A DNA stretch of 64,000 nucleotides, from positions 3,763,152 through 3,827,151 of the forward strand of contig OZ024784.1 in the NCBI GenBank assembly GCA_964017065.1, read 5' to 3'. Source of the stretch: Haliclona indistincta. Lineage: Eukaryota > Porifera > Demospongiae > Haplosclerida > Chalinidae. A program made the position numbers and the translations under genes. The notes beneath the pieces are model-generated. The model searched no databases. It was not told the DNA's origin and worked only from the letters and a program-made list of their open reading frames with translations. Each line of letters begins with the position of its first letter. Position 1 is the stretch's first letter. Shown here piece after piece: positions 11,844 through 23,400 of this stretch.

Positions 11844-12437
11844 ATGGCTACTACTTTGAGTAAGTTTCTATTACTGCTTTACGTGAGTTTCACTGCATCA
11901 TGCATGCATGTCCCCTCAGATATTCATGTACAATTCAACAACAACTCCAGACAAGCAGCAACAGTTAAAAACTTCGTTACTACTGCTGGAAGTTGGGTCA
12001 GTCCAATCCAATCCCTTGTACCTAGTGGTGGAAGAACTTCAGGCGAGGTATATGTGCATGCATCACATGCATCATAATACATAATAATTATACAAATAAT
12101 ACAAGTTTCATGCAGTGTTGCCATGTTCTGATTAAGCTCTGCATGAATGCATGGTTGCATGCTATACAGTCATTACTGCAAGGTAGACTATTACCTGTTT
12201 GCAAATTATAGTTTCTTTGTGTCCACACTGTAGGTCCAAGGAGTAGGAGAAAATTGTCAGGGAAAATTTACACTAGCTTTTCCAAGTGGAGATACTTTTG
12301 TTTTACAATTCCAATATGGTGGTAGGGTGTTTTGGAAAGCTACTCCTACACAAGGTCCCTCTGTTATGCTGCAATTGGAAAAGCCACAGCTCTCTGAAGA
12401 TACAGCGACTTGCACTGTTGTTGCCAATGATGTTTAA
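11844..12437 (+). CDS. Small uncharacterised beta-rich-looking protein, copy 2
   Basis: Same three-exon structure and intron phases as copy 1. The start at 11844 encodes MATTL. The first intron ends at CCCCTCAG, so the protein continues into IHVQFNNNSRQAATVKNF. If the first intron were read through, a false signal-peptide-like stretch (KFLLLLYVSF) would appear; the conserved donor and the paralogs argue against that. Exon 3 (VQGVGENCQGKFTLAFPSGD) ends VVANDV at 12435-12437. It is closest to copy 3 on the opposite strand. Confidence 0.75.
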
Positions 12438-14714
12438 GAAGAGTACAGCTCAAGAAGTGCACAAACAATTATAGAACCTTACTACTAGCCTAGCTTATTT
12501 ATCACAATTGTAGTGTGCACTCGTTATTTTATTTTCAGTGTTTTTTGCTTATAGAATCTCATTAATGACCACATAATAGATTATTAAACATGAAGCTGGC
12601 ATCAAAAGTAATTGACAAAATATTTAATTATTAGTCATGCAGCACTGCAGGACCAGTTTATAGTCCAATAGATCAAAGCTTCTTAAATGATGTAGCAAGC
12701 TTACCCAAGCTATACTTTAGAATCATTATTAGTAGAGGCTAGAAGAGGCGCCTGGGTACGAGGCTACATCATTATCCAACCAAACAGAATTGAGTTCCAC
12801 AACAAGCTTGGAGACATTAACAATGAGATTATACAAACACATCGATACTGAAGGTTGATTTCTCTATATTGCTGTACAATAGTGAGAGTGTAAAACCGAG
12901 GAATAAGAGTGCATGCACTTGTGCTTTCTCCAGGAGATTCCAACCAGAATGAGTTCAATTGACTTATTCAACAATTTTGTGGTAACAAGCTGTCAGTGTA
13001 ACTATAATTATGTCCTCACATACTGTGGTTTTGAGGATTTATTTCAGTCAGCAAAAAAGAATGTGGCTATACACAGGAAGTGGAGAAATTACTTTAATGT
13101 TTGACTGAATTTCAACAAACTAGATAGAAACGTAGACTTGAAAGTTTGATAGATAATTTATAATGGGCGGGAAATTTTCATTGAAGAGCACTTTCAAGAA
13201 CTAGTTGTTAATTGTGTAAACCACATTGCTAGTTTTTAACTGCACCTAATCCAGTGCTTCCATGGCAATAAATTATTAGCACAGCACATAAAACTTTAAC
13301 ATCGCCAGTTATTAGCGGTAATTGCTCATCAGTTGGAAGGTTATTGTCTACATGACTGATGAGTAGGCTATGAATTTTAGTCTCACTATAGATTGTCACA
13401 AACACATGATCTAATAGTGTGTATTAGTGTGCCTGCTACAGTAAAAACAGTAGTTCAGTGTGTCATCACTGCATTTGCAGTTATTTTGTTAAATTTTTGT
13501 TCAATATTGATGCATGCTAGCTAGCTCTTCCTGCACGTGTTTCATACCTATGATGTATCAAATTCAGTCTATTCTTTGATGAGTATACAGACACTAGTGC
13601 TGTACGTAGGCATGGTTGCTTTCCTTGTTGGTTCCTTCATTCTTTGTTAGTAGAAGTGTACTATTATATTTCATCATCTGACAATGAATATAGACATAGG
13701 GTATTTTTGAATTCAAAATTCAATCAGTAAAGTTGAGCAAGCAATTTAATAGTGACGATACATAGCTATTTTTTGTATGAGGAGTAACTTAAGTTCACTG
13801 CTTAGGAGAAAAGGCTAGCTCCATGAATGTGAGTTTGAGTCAGTTCAAAACAGGTACAAAACACTGTTACTTATTTTTATAAGCCTCAAATTATATACTG
13901 TATAGACTCACTGGTTCCCATTGAAATATTGTTCAATGGTAAAAAAACTCATAAATCTATGTTCACTTTCAAGGCGCATGAATACTAAAGTGTTCCACTA
14001 GTTAGTTTGGTGGTGGCAATGTACACTGTTGTATGATTATTGTCACTATTCAGTCAATGGGTTGTCCATGCAGAAAGAGGTAATTGCATCGATGCATCCA
14101 GGTATTCTGCATCTAGATACAAATTTTGGATTGAATTTTGTATTTGCATGCCCCTATAAGCTTTTTGATACAGAGCAGTTATAGCAGCTGTTGCAGTTGG
14201 TCAATGTCAGTTGTGTTTGTGGTGTGAAATACTTGTATCAGTGTTACCATGACATTCCTATTATGTTAACCATGCTGGTTGCTATTAGTTACATGGCTGC
14301 ATAAGTAAACTGTGAACCAATGCTTGCAAAACTGGAGCAATAGTTTAATTTTGGGGTGTCACAAGATTGTTTTGTGAGTGGTTCCTGCACTCATGCATGA
14401 ATGTAATCATGCTCTCTTATTCTTCTAGCTTATTCTCTTTCCTGCGCTCTCACTGCTATATGTATAGCAGGAGAAACCAATGCGTTTAGTATCAATGTGT
14501 TTGATTGTTAACGTCCGAGCTTGTGGGATATAGAGAAACTATTGGAATACACTGGTCTTCCAGTGCTACATCTCTAAAATTGCCTTTTAATCCAATTTCA
14601 TTAACGAGATTCAAAATATAAATATTATTTTAGAAACACTAAAAATAATGCACACTATATAATTATGGACTAAGGTTCTATACTTGATAGTGCACTTCTT
14701 CAGCTGTACTCTTC
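12438..14714. other. Intergenic between copies 2 and 3, with degenerate repeats
   Basis: No supported gene. The first ~60 bp and last ~60 bp are inverted matches of each other (3' flanks of copies 2 and 3). A short block at about 13616-13660 matches 41051-41095 and, inverted, 11505-11550. The rest is AT-rich and featureless. Confidence 0.5.
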
Positions 14715-15208
14715 TTACTGAACATCGTTGGCAACAACAGTGCATGTCACTGTATCTTCAGAGAGCTGTGGCTTTTCCAATTGCAACTTAACATAGGGAC
14801 CTTGTGTAGGAGTAGCTTTCCAAAACACCCTACCACCATATTGGAATTGTAACACAAAAGTATCTCCACTTGGATAAACTAGTGTAAATTTTCCCAGACA
14901 ATTTTCTCCCACTCCTTGGACCTACAGTGTGGACACAAATAACTGGAATCTGCTTGTGCATTTTGCAACAGGCAATTATTGTGCTAGTATAGCATGCAAA
15001 CACAGACAATGTATATACCTCGCCTGAAGTTCTTCCACCACTAGGTACAAGGGATTGGATTGGAGTGATCCAACTCCCAGCAGTAGTAACGAAGTTCTTA
15101 ACTGTTGCTGCTTGTGTGCAGTTGTTGTTGAATTGTACATGAACATCTAGACATGCATCAGCTCACGTAAAGCATAATAGAATAAAGAAACTTACTCAGA
15201 GTAGCCAT
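14715..15208 (-). CDS. Small uncharacterised beta-rich-looking protein, copy 3
   Basis: ATG at 15206-15208; the first exon encodes MATL plus one base. The second exon starts VHVQFNNNCTQAATVKNF and ends RTSGE; the third starts VQGVGENCLGKFTLVYPSGD and ends VVANDVQ. It is nearly identical to copy 2 but on the other strand, so copies 2/3 and 1/4 form mirrored pairs. A TATA-like AATAAAA is about 95 bp upstream (15298-15305). The promoter ends abruptly at a TIR element inserted at 15357. Confidence 0.75.
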
Positions 15209-15347
15209 TATAGTAGACTGGAGTGGAGTGAGAATTGAAGAAAAGCGTTAGTGAAGTCCTGCTGCTAGCATTCTAGCAGATGATGAAAATTTGCTGCTTT
15301 TATTAGAATCCCTATGTACCGCGCGCGAAGCCCAGACAGAAAGTCAC

Positions 15348-15814
15348 GTGCGCAAGTAGTCTGGCCGCTGCCCCTCCCCGCCTATTGAGTGGGTGGTGGA
15401 CGGCGTGTAGGGTCTAGCAAACATTGCCATTCATAGTTTCCCAACCGACCAATCAGATTCTACTGCTCAAGATCTTGAGCAGTAATATTCATGGATCGTG
15501 GGCTGGGTTTGATCGTGAATAATATTACAGGCTATGCCAGAACAGCTACGGTGGGTGAAACCTAACAGTCACGCTGTTGACGATGCTCTCGATTATAGTC
15601 TACCGCGCTTCAAGCATAAACAGCTTAAACCAGCGCAGTGTAAGGCAATTCGTGCAGTACAATAGAATTGAGGAATCCCCGCTTATCATTGCAATAATTA
15701 ACGATTAATATTCATTATAAATCGATGAATGGTAATGTTTGCTAGACCCTACACGCCGTCCACCACCCACTCAATAGGCGGGGAGGGGCAGCGGCCAGAC
15801 TAGTAGTGCGCAAG
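15348..15814. mobile_element. 449-bp TIR element (MITE-like) with 9-bp target duplication
   Basis: Arms 15357-15434 and 15725-15802 are 78-bp inverted repeats with a single mismatch (GCC/ACC). The element (about 15357-15805) is flanked by GTGCGCAAG at 15348-15356 and 15806-15814. It has no open frame for a transposase, so it would be non-autonomous. Long arms with a 9-bp duplication are typical of Mutator-like elements; that assignment is inference. An uninterrupted copy of the target is at 40621-40629. Confidence 0.8.
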
Positions 15815-15822
15815 CCGCGTTT

Positions 15823-16955
15823 AGACCCTTCGCGAAATGACGTAATAATTTTACCGCGAGCGCGCGAAACTTGACTGGTTGGCAGAAGCTGCATCGTCAG
15901 TGTAATCATCTGTAATGGCCATGAATGGCTGCGAGCTGTAGCGCTGTAAACTGTTCCGTGATACTTGAAAGTAAGTGGCGTGAGTTCACACTAACGAGTA
16001 GCAGAGACGGGCGTGCATAAAAGCTGTTTCGAGAGCAAAGCGGTCCCGTCGGCCGTGTTTATTCACTGGACTACTGACTGGCCATTTTAGCAGGATAGAA
16101 AGCAAATCGGATAGAGCCTACACCTCGCAAGCAGGTCTTGTACGTTGCTTTGGCTAAACAAAGTCAGAAGAACCTGGTGAATTGATCGAGCTACAAGAAA
16201 TGCAGTGATAGTGCGCCTCGCGAGTCTAGATCGATGTCACGCCTACTTGGTTACTCCCCTCTGAAACAGAGCAAGCAAAGAGCTTGTGGATAAACGTTAC
16301 AGCAAACAGTGGCACTCCTGAGACCATTGGTAAGTCTAAACATCTGCGCAAGGTGGCTTCATGAGCTCCAGCAAAGCCGCACAAAGCTTGCAAAAAAACG
16401 AACATAAATTTAGCTAATGTAACACTGTTTTGCGAGCTCAGGTCGCAAAACAATCTTGTATGGACTTACCAATGGTCTCAGGAGTGCCACTGTTTGCTGT
16501 AACGTTTATCCACAAGCTCTTTGCTTGCTCTGTTTCTGAGGGGAGTAACCAAGTAGGCGTGACATCGATCTAGACTTGCTAGGCGCACTATCACTGCATT
16601 TCTTGTAGCTCGATCAATTCACCAGGTTCTTCTGACTTTGTTTAGCCAAAGCAACGTACAAGACTTGCTTGCGAGGTGTAGGCTCTATCCGATTTGCTTT
16701 CTATCCTGCTAAAATGGCCAGTCGGTAGTCCAGTGATAAACACGGCCGACGGGACCGCTTTGCTCTCGAAACAGCTTTTATGCACGCCCGTCTATGCTAC
16801 TCGTTAGTGTGAACTCACGCCACTTACTTTCAAGTATCACGGAACAGTTTACAGCGCTACAGCTCGCAGCCATTGCACTGACGATGCAGCTTCTGCCAAC
16901 CAGTCAAGTTTCGCGCGCTCGCGGCAAAATTATTACGTCATTTCGCGAAGGGTCT
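15823..16955. repeat. 1.13-kb near-perfect palindrome (arms ~500 bp)
   Basis: The left arm 15823-16336 and right arm 16463-16955 are inverted copies with few differences, apart from a ~21-bp indel. The 126-bp spacer is unique. Ends read AGACCCTTCGCG and its complement. No transposase frame was found. The right end abuts exactly the middle of an adhesion GPCR exon (16956), while the left flank belongs to the small-family gene 3 promoter, so the palindrome lies on a rearrangement junction. Confidence 0.85.
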
Positions 16956-17329
16956 ATTCAAAATGGTGGAGAATCAAGAAACAGCAGTCGTCATTCCTTA
17001 GCAAGGTTTTTTCATCTAAAAGCTCAGCATTACCAGTATCGGTGAGTATAGTGACAGACAGCAAGTAGGCTATTCCATATAATTCTCTGCATGTGTATCA
17101 TTATACGACAGGCAAAGTCTTCTAACAAAAACTCCGAGAATGGAAATATCTATGTCAATAGAATAGCCCTGGATACATTTGATTCATCAGGTATAAAGCT
17201 TTATTTGAGACACAAAGCTTAGTTTGAACACATTTCTCATCCTCAGAAAAATCCAGCTATGACAGTTCAAAGAATGATTCCTTCAACAGTAATTTTCAAG
17301 CCGATTCAGAAAAGACCACACTTACGTAA
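16956..17329 (+). pseudogene. Adhesion GPCR 3' fragment (cytoplasmic tail exons only)
   Basis: Starts inside the exon encoding SKWWRIKKQQSSFLSKVF and runs through two further tail exons to a stop at 17327-17329. It matches the end of the gene at 23401-27938 almost base for base. All extracellular and membrane exons are missing, cut off by the palindrome at 16955. It keeps a 56-bp intron (17191-17246) that the complete paralog has lost. Confidence 0.85.
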
Positions 17330-18473
17330 TTGAACATACTTGTAACAAGCTCTTGAGACATTTTAACTTTGGTATTTACTGCTAAACGGTTAACCGCCAA
17401 TTTCAATGGAGCATTAAATAACTACATACTAACATACATACTAACATGATTGCCATTGACCAGACTCACATGAGTGGGGCTAAAACGACATTTTTGTGGT
17501 GGAGTGCAGTAGACCGCAAGCGTTAGATTGGAGCTAGCTAGAATTGCACATCGATGAAAGAATTTGATGTACGTTGTTGATGGTGTTGTATTTTTAGACT
17601 GTTAAAGTCAAAAAGCATGCGTTTGCCTTTCTCATCTCATTATTAACATCATTACCAGTAATACATGATTTTGAATTTTACAGCACATACGCCCTGAGTA
17701 AAATTCTGTGCAGTCTTATAAGTGTTCCATGGATGAACATTATATTCAAACAATATAGGTTTGGGTATGTTTGATTTGGGCGTAATTAAAAGGATCAGAC
17801 AATTCTCAAGAAATTTGCTTCATGCAAGTTGTAGCTATGTCAATGCACACCATTAACCCTCAGCGCAAGCGTGAGGGCTACTGCAGTTGTACATGTACTT
17901 GAATTGTCATTCGTTCTGTCGAGAAATCACTCTACATTTAGAATATTTTCAGATGACAATTGAAGCACCTTGAGGTCTAAACAAAGTGGTTCTCTTGAAG
18001 AAACTGACACTTAATAGTGCGGACATGCATGGTATAAATAAAAAATACTGAGGAAGTGGAAGTGGAAGGGAGCAAGTGGAACTCTGTCCCTAATACAGTG
18101 GAATCTCTTTAACGGACAAGTACCCGTCATGAAGGACAACCTAACTAGTATATTGTTCTTCAACGTCCCGATGATAGCTCTCAGTCCTAAGCTAAATCAA
18201 TTGAGCTTGCTTGTGCACACTGGTGACAGGCACTACAGCTGTACAGCAGCTGTCTGCATAATGAGAAACGGCAGCAACTCGGGTAGCAGCATAGATTTAT
18301 GATTGCAGAAAGATTTATTAGATTTCGACCTTTGACCCCGACCGGATGTCTTTGGACTCAAATTAAACTCGAGGCGTAGAAGCGGATGCTTACAGTAGGC
18401 GTGCATGGCTACAGTATATAGCTAGCCCACGCGAGATTCAGCGGCGACAAAGCTAGACTAAGCGTCTGTGGAC
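17330..18473. other. Duplicated intergenic spacer with a possible pogo/Tigger-like end
   Basis: Matches 27939-29105. No gene seen. CAGTGGAATCTCTTTAACGG near 18097 resembles terminal repeats of pogo/Tigger elements, but I found no partner end. Confidence 0.45.
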
Positions 18474-21400
18474 ATGTCGGCGAGGTCACTGGTGTTTTGC
18501 GTTTTGTTAGCTCTTTGCTTCGTTTCGTCAAGTTAGGATCGTGCATGTCTAGAAGTAGATCTGGATCAAGATCAATGTCTACGTCTAGATCTGGGTCATC
18601 GTCAGCAAGTACTGCCACCGTCACCATTTCGTGAGAACGCATGCATGCATTCATCAGATCTTCTTAGCTAGGCGTCATGAAACTGTTATGACTTCTTGTT
18701 TCATTGATCATGTTAGGTTTGGTCTTGTCTACACTACCACAGCCAGTGCACATGGTGCAGGATGCACTGAACCTCTCCCTACTGTTAAACTGAGCATGAG
18801 GAAGAGAATGAGTTCGAACAGTGATCCTGAAGACTGGAAGACAGTTCGAATTTTTTCAGGTAATTTGAACTGACTGTGATCATACTAAAATTTTTTAAAG
18901 GCAATTGTAGCAACCAGATGCAGACAATAACAGTAAATAATGTTAGTCACACCAACAATGAAAGATATGAGTTCAGGATTGAGCTAAGTGTTGGTACTCC
19001 TTGTCATTGTGTTGCTCCTATTGGCTCCTTCGGACTTGTACAAGAATGGAATAATGGTGATGCATTGTGCAATGCATCTGTCAGTAGCCCATATGTTCTT
19101 TGTGCTTCAAACTCAAAATACGTTGTTTACTCAACTAAGCGATTCAGAATATCAAATGGGCAAGTAACCGGAAATGATGATAACTGTGATGAGCAAAGTG
19201 GAGAAGATATGAATCATGCTCCAACTTTCTGTCCTGAAAGCAGCACGGTTTCACCTCATACAACCACCAGCTCTATTGTTGAGTCTTCCTTAACCAGCAC
19301 TTCTAGCTCAACACCCACAATCACACAAGCCTTCAACAGCACTCCATCACTGTCATCAACACCTCTTTCATCAGTTGTCGACTTCACCAGCGCAGATCAA
19401 TTCATGAACTCTACTACAGCAATCGTCATTCCTTCGTCTATTGAATCATTCGATATTCCCTCCACTGCAACAGAAAATCTGTCTCCAACTTCTACAATAG
19501 AATCTACCGTAGTTTTGTCAGCTACAGCTCTGCCTTCTCTCACATTGATTCAATCGATCAGTAGTACTTCATTTCTGTCAGAAACACCAACTCCAGAAAT
19601 ATTCTGCCCTAAAGACGGAATTTGGGAGAGAACCAAAGCATGCACATCTACCACACTACAAGTCTGTTCACCTGATCTAAAGATGAATGGTTAGTGCATG
19701 ATAGACTACATAAAGGCTTTGATCATCTAACTGAAGAATTTCTTATTACCAATCAATTTAAATGCAATCATATAGGTACTCGTGCCTGTCATTGCAATGG
19801 TACCTGGGGACTACAACCATGTCATGCAACTATCGGACAAGTAGAGAAATTGGTATGTGTATTTAATAGATTTTTATTGCCTAATTATTGTTTATTGTTA
19901 ATGCTCTATTCAGATTTCTGATAGAAATGTTGTACTAGGCCTTGAGTTGTTCATAGAGATACCACCTGAAGCCATCAACAACACACAGAGACTGGATGTG
20001 TTGAACCGTGTTTTTGAAAAGATATCAGAATTTGGCGAACAGTTTAACGGGTCTTTTGTAGAGGTATAGAGCACTATGTCTTGTAATAATAATTTATAGA
20101 GTTTATAATTAACTTCAGACAGCTATTGAAGTTGTTGGCACAAGCCCAACTGAGGTACATAACTTATGACTGTGCATACATGTATAATGATTCTGTTTCT
20201 TATAATACAGAGTGATCCAGAGCCATTGTTGTTGTCCGTTCTGGATAAGATTGCTCTTGGTCTTGAAAGCAATGACAGTATTATCTCAACAGCTGACGAA
20301 TCTATATGTTTGTTTGTGTAGTTCAAATTAAATACTACAATATTTGTGTATAACTGCAGTGTTGAGAGTGAGGAAAGTGATTCCTGGCAGTGGTCGACTA
20401 GTGGGAATACAGGTTGACAACAACTACATTAGTCTGCCTGGAGAACTGTTTGAGCACTTGAATGAATCAGGTATAAATGAAAGATATACACTTACAAATA
20501 AAATTATGAAATCTCTTTTTAGAGTTTGTGGCATCCTTCTATTTTGAAAACATATCACATCTGCTTCCAGGAAGAAAGTAAAACCAATCAGTTGTAAAAA
20601 GTTTTGATTCTGACATGTTTTTTCAACTCAGTCCAATCTCTCCAGTTATCTCATCCATGCTCAGCTGCACTGATTGTCGTACCAGCAACCTAACAGAGAA
20701 TGTGACCATACTCTTTGACTTGCCTTTAACCAATGACACAGTTGAATGTGCATTTGTTGACTTGAGGTACAGCAAACCTCAGAAATCCGATATCATTGCT
20801 TAAATGTTGTACAGTAGTGGAGTAAATAAGACCAAGTTTTGGAATACCAGTGGATGTACGACAGCGAAATATGAGAATGGCTCAGTAATGTGTTCATGTA
20901 ACCATCTCACACACTTTGCTATTCTTCTAAGCCCTGGTACAGAGGTAAGTATGTGACACAAAGAGACACAATAAATGCTTTGATATCTATTAACTACATT
21001 TCCTCTCGACTAGATTCATCCACTACATCAAAAGGTATTGACGGTGATAGGACAAGTGTTTGTGTCTATCTCACTGGTGTTCCTGTTGGCTACTATCCTG
21101 ACGTTTGTACTACAAAAGTTAGTCAAAGACTATGATGTTTATGCATTTGTTGTCACTTACTCGCTGTAATAATTATTTACTAACAGATCACTGTGGAACA
21201 TGCGTAACTACATTCACTGTATGTTGTGTGCCAACTTGATTGCTGCCCAGCTCGTGTTTGTAGTGGGTGTGGAGAGAACTGAGAATGAGGTAAAGTAGTG
21301 TCCTCTTATCCTCTCACTGATCATCCACTCTCCTGCACACAGGCTGTCTGTTCAGCCATTGCTGTGTTGCTCCACTACCTATTCCTGGTGGTGTTCATGT

Positions 21401-22619
21401 GGACGCTAATGGAGGGTGTGATCTTGTACGTGAAACTAGTGAAGGTTTTCATCAAACACCACAAGCGATACATAGCTGCTTTCACTGTAGCTAGTTATGG
21501 TCAGTTACTATCTGTAAAACTACACATACTTGATCAGTGTTTCTACTGCAGGTATACCATTAGTATACATGGCTATTGTTGTTCCTCTCGGCTTCCTGGT
21601 CAATACTGATCATATTGGTAATCATCATGGACAATACAATACTACTAGTGAGCAGCCAGTGGCGTAAGTAGAAAATATTCTCGTCTGTCATGACCTGAAA
21701 TAACTTTTTAATGCTGGTTTAGGTGCTGGTTACGATATGATACACATTTTATTTGGGCATTCATATCTCCAGTGATACTTGCAATTTTGGTCAGTTTGAA
21801 TACCAGTGATTTGTAAAATAGCGGATTTCTCACCTGTTCGTGTTCAGGTCAATGTTGGGTTTCTTATCATGGCTCTTGCCATAATGTGTCGACACTTGAA
21901 GAAACAGGAAAATAAATCTGAAGCAGATTCACCGAAGTAAGAGAGCATGTATTTTTTAGCTGACTACAAATAATTATATGCATACCTAAGTAGATATTAC
22001 TGAATTCATTTTTTCTAGACACTGGATACGGGTGGTCATTTTATTGGTAGTTGTGATGGGTATAGCATGGATTGGTAATGTCCTCTTCTTTGATGTCAAC
22101 CTAATCTTTGTTGCCTACATCATGACCATCTTCATTGCTGGTCAAGGAATCATCATATTCATCTTGTTTGTACCTCTCTCAAAGTAGGTTTGTGTCTAAA
22201 TCATCACTTTCTTCACATAAAAAAAAACGTTTAAACCAAATTTTACAGGTCAAAGATGCTTATTCAAAATGGTGTAGAAACAAGATACAGCAGTCATCAT
22301 TTCTCAGCAAGATGTTTCCTTCTAAAAGTTCAACATTACCAGTATCTGTGAGTACATCAACCTGGCTACACTGTATGATTTTATTATTATGTGATCTCTA
22401 TACCTAAAGGCAATTTCTTCCAACAAAAACTCTAAGAATAATCCGGGAAATATTTATGTCAAAGCTCTTGGTACATTTGATTCATTAGGTAAGGTGCCAT
22501 ACACAAAGCTTTTACCTTGTCCACAATTCTCACCCTCAGAAAACAACTTAGTCACTTTGAAGAAAGATTCCTTTGACAGCAGCAATTTTCATGTCAAGAA
22601 TACACTCAATATGCGATAA
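18474..22619 (+). pseudogene. Adhesion GPCR, B-type, copy 1 with two nonsense codons
   Basis: Full exon set of an adhesion GPCR: signal peptide exon, N-terminal Cys-containing domain (FRIELSVGTPCHCV), Ser/Thr-rich stalk, a Cys-rich module (CHCNGTWG), GAIN region, GPS with CSCNHLTHFAILLSPG at about 20890, and seven TM segments from about 21010 to 22180. The first exon (MSARSLVFCVLLALCFV) hits an in-frame TAG at 18534-18536 after a 5-nt insertion relative to the gene at 29106. The last codon of the TM7 exon, CAG in the paralogs, is TAG at 22185-22187, removing the whole tail. The body is otherwise open and closely matches the copy at 29106. It could still be expressed with another first exon and a short tail. 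Confidence 0.7.
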
Positions 22620-22855
22620 ACACTTGAAACAATGTTCTAATAATCTTCATTGAATTTGAATTTGCCGCTAATGGTCAACCGCCAATTATAACTGAGCATT
22701 AATTAAAAAGGAAGTAATGCGGACGAGCCAGACTGAACTGGTTACGCCTATTAATACCACCGACATGGGGAGTGGCCACTCGCTTATTAACCGCGACTAA
22801 TAATCGCATTATAAACGCTCAATAAAGGCGCCAACTACGAATGTGCTTATTGGTC

Positions 22856-22990
22856 ACTTTGCAATGGCGTTATCTTTTCAGACTGATTACGACTGAATTC
22901 GCCATGAAGACTCGGAGCTAGGCGACGTATCATGAGTAGAATCTTTACAAAGGGAAACCGTTTAACAATTTGCAGTTTAGTCTCTAGAGA
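22856..22990 (+). pseudogene. Relic first exon of a C/E-type adhesion GPCR
   Basis: Resembles the first exon, donor and intron of the gene at 33492 (shared blocks include TTATCTTTTCAGACTGATTA-like and GGCGACGTATC). Insertions put a stop soon after its ATG. It lies 400 bp upstream of the first exon now used by the gene at 23401. Confidence 0.7.
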
Positions 22991-23182
22991 AGGGCCCTGT
23001 AAAATTATTTTGGTTATCAGGCGAGTATCTGCACTCAACGGATTCGTGTAATTAGTACGTACATGTACAGGTGTAGAGGAGACACTGCATCGATCCGGGA
23101 ATCAAGAAGTGTTTTTTAGTAATTTACGTCAGTACGCACTAAGCGAATTTTCGAAAATCTTGGCGCATAGAATGTCAAGCCT

Positions 23183-23291
23183 GACCGGAAGCATGATGTT
23201 GACCAATCAAATTCAGTTATGGTCACGTGTAGTCTATCAAGAGTGTTAGCAATTGTCGTGCGTTTGATTGGTCAACGCCATACTTCCGGTC
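23183..23291. repeat. 29-bp inverted repeat with CCAAT motifs
   Basis: Arms 23183-23211 and 23263-23291 are inverted copies with 3-4 mismatches (core TTGACCAATCAAA; outer GACCGGAAG). They sit 110-220 bp before the start codon of the next adhesion GPCR. They may be regulatory or the ends of a small element. Confidence 0.65.
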
Positions 23292-23400
23292 TTCTCATTT
23301 CTACTCCTGATGATGTTTCCACTTCATCTGTTTCCCCATGGTTTTGAGCAGACAGTTCACTTGGACATTATCTGGGGGTAGTTGATCCCTGAGCCGAGTC

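Larger units (their letters stand above)
16956..22620 (+). repeat. Tandem segmental duplication, first copy (matches about 27603-33300)
   Basis: The order 3' tail fragment, about 1.1-kb spacer, then a B-type adhesion GPCR gene is repeated about 10.65 kb downstream with high identity, introns and intergenic DNA included. It continues less exactly into the C-type genes at 23401 and 33492. Confidence 0.85.

Noticed and set aside
11844..12077. Secreted form of small-family copy 2 reading through intron 1 (hydrophobic KFLLLLYVSF stretch)
   Set aside because: The stretch lies between a conserved GTAAGT donor and a CAG acceptor found in all four copies; in copies 1 and 4 read-through would not give a comparable peptide.
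10287..15208. Assignment of the small family to aegerolysins or another pore-forming toxin family
   Set aside because: Only a loose resemblance in the order of Gly/Trp-rich turns; the diagnostic aegerolysin Trp-Asp-Cys-Pro-Trp segment is absent, so no function is claimed.
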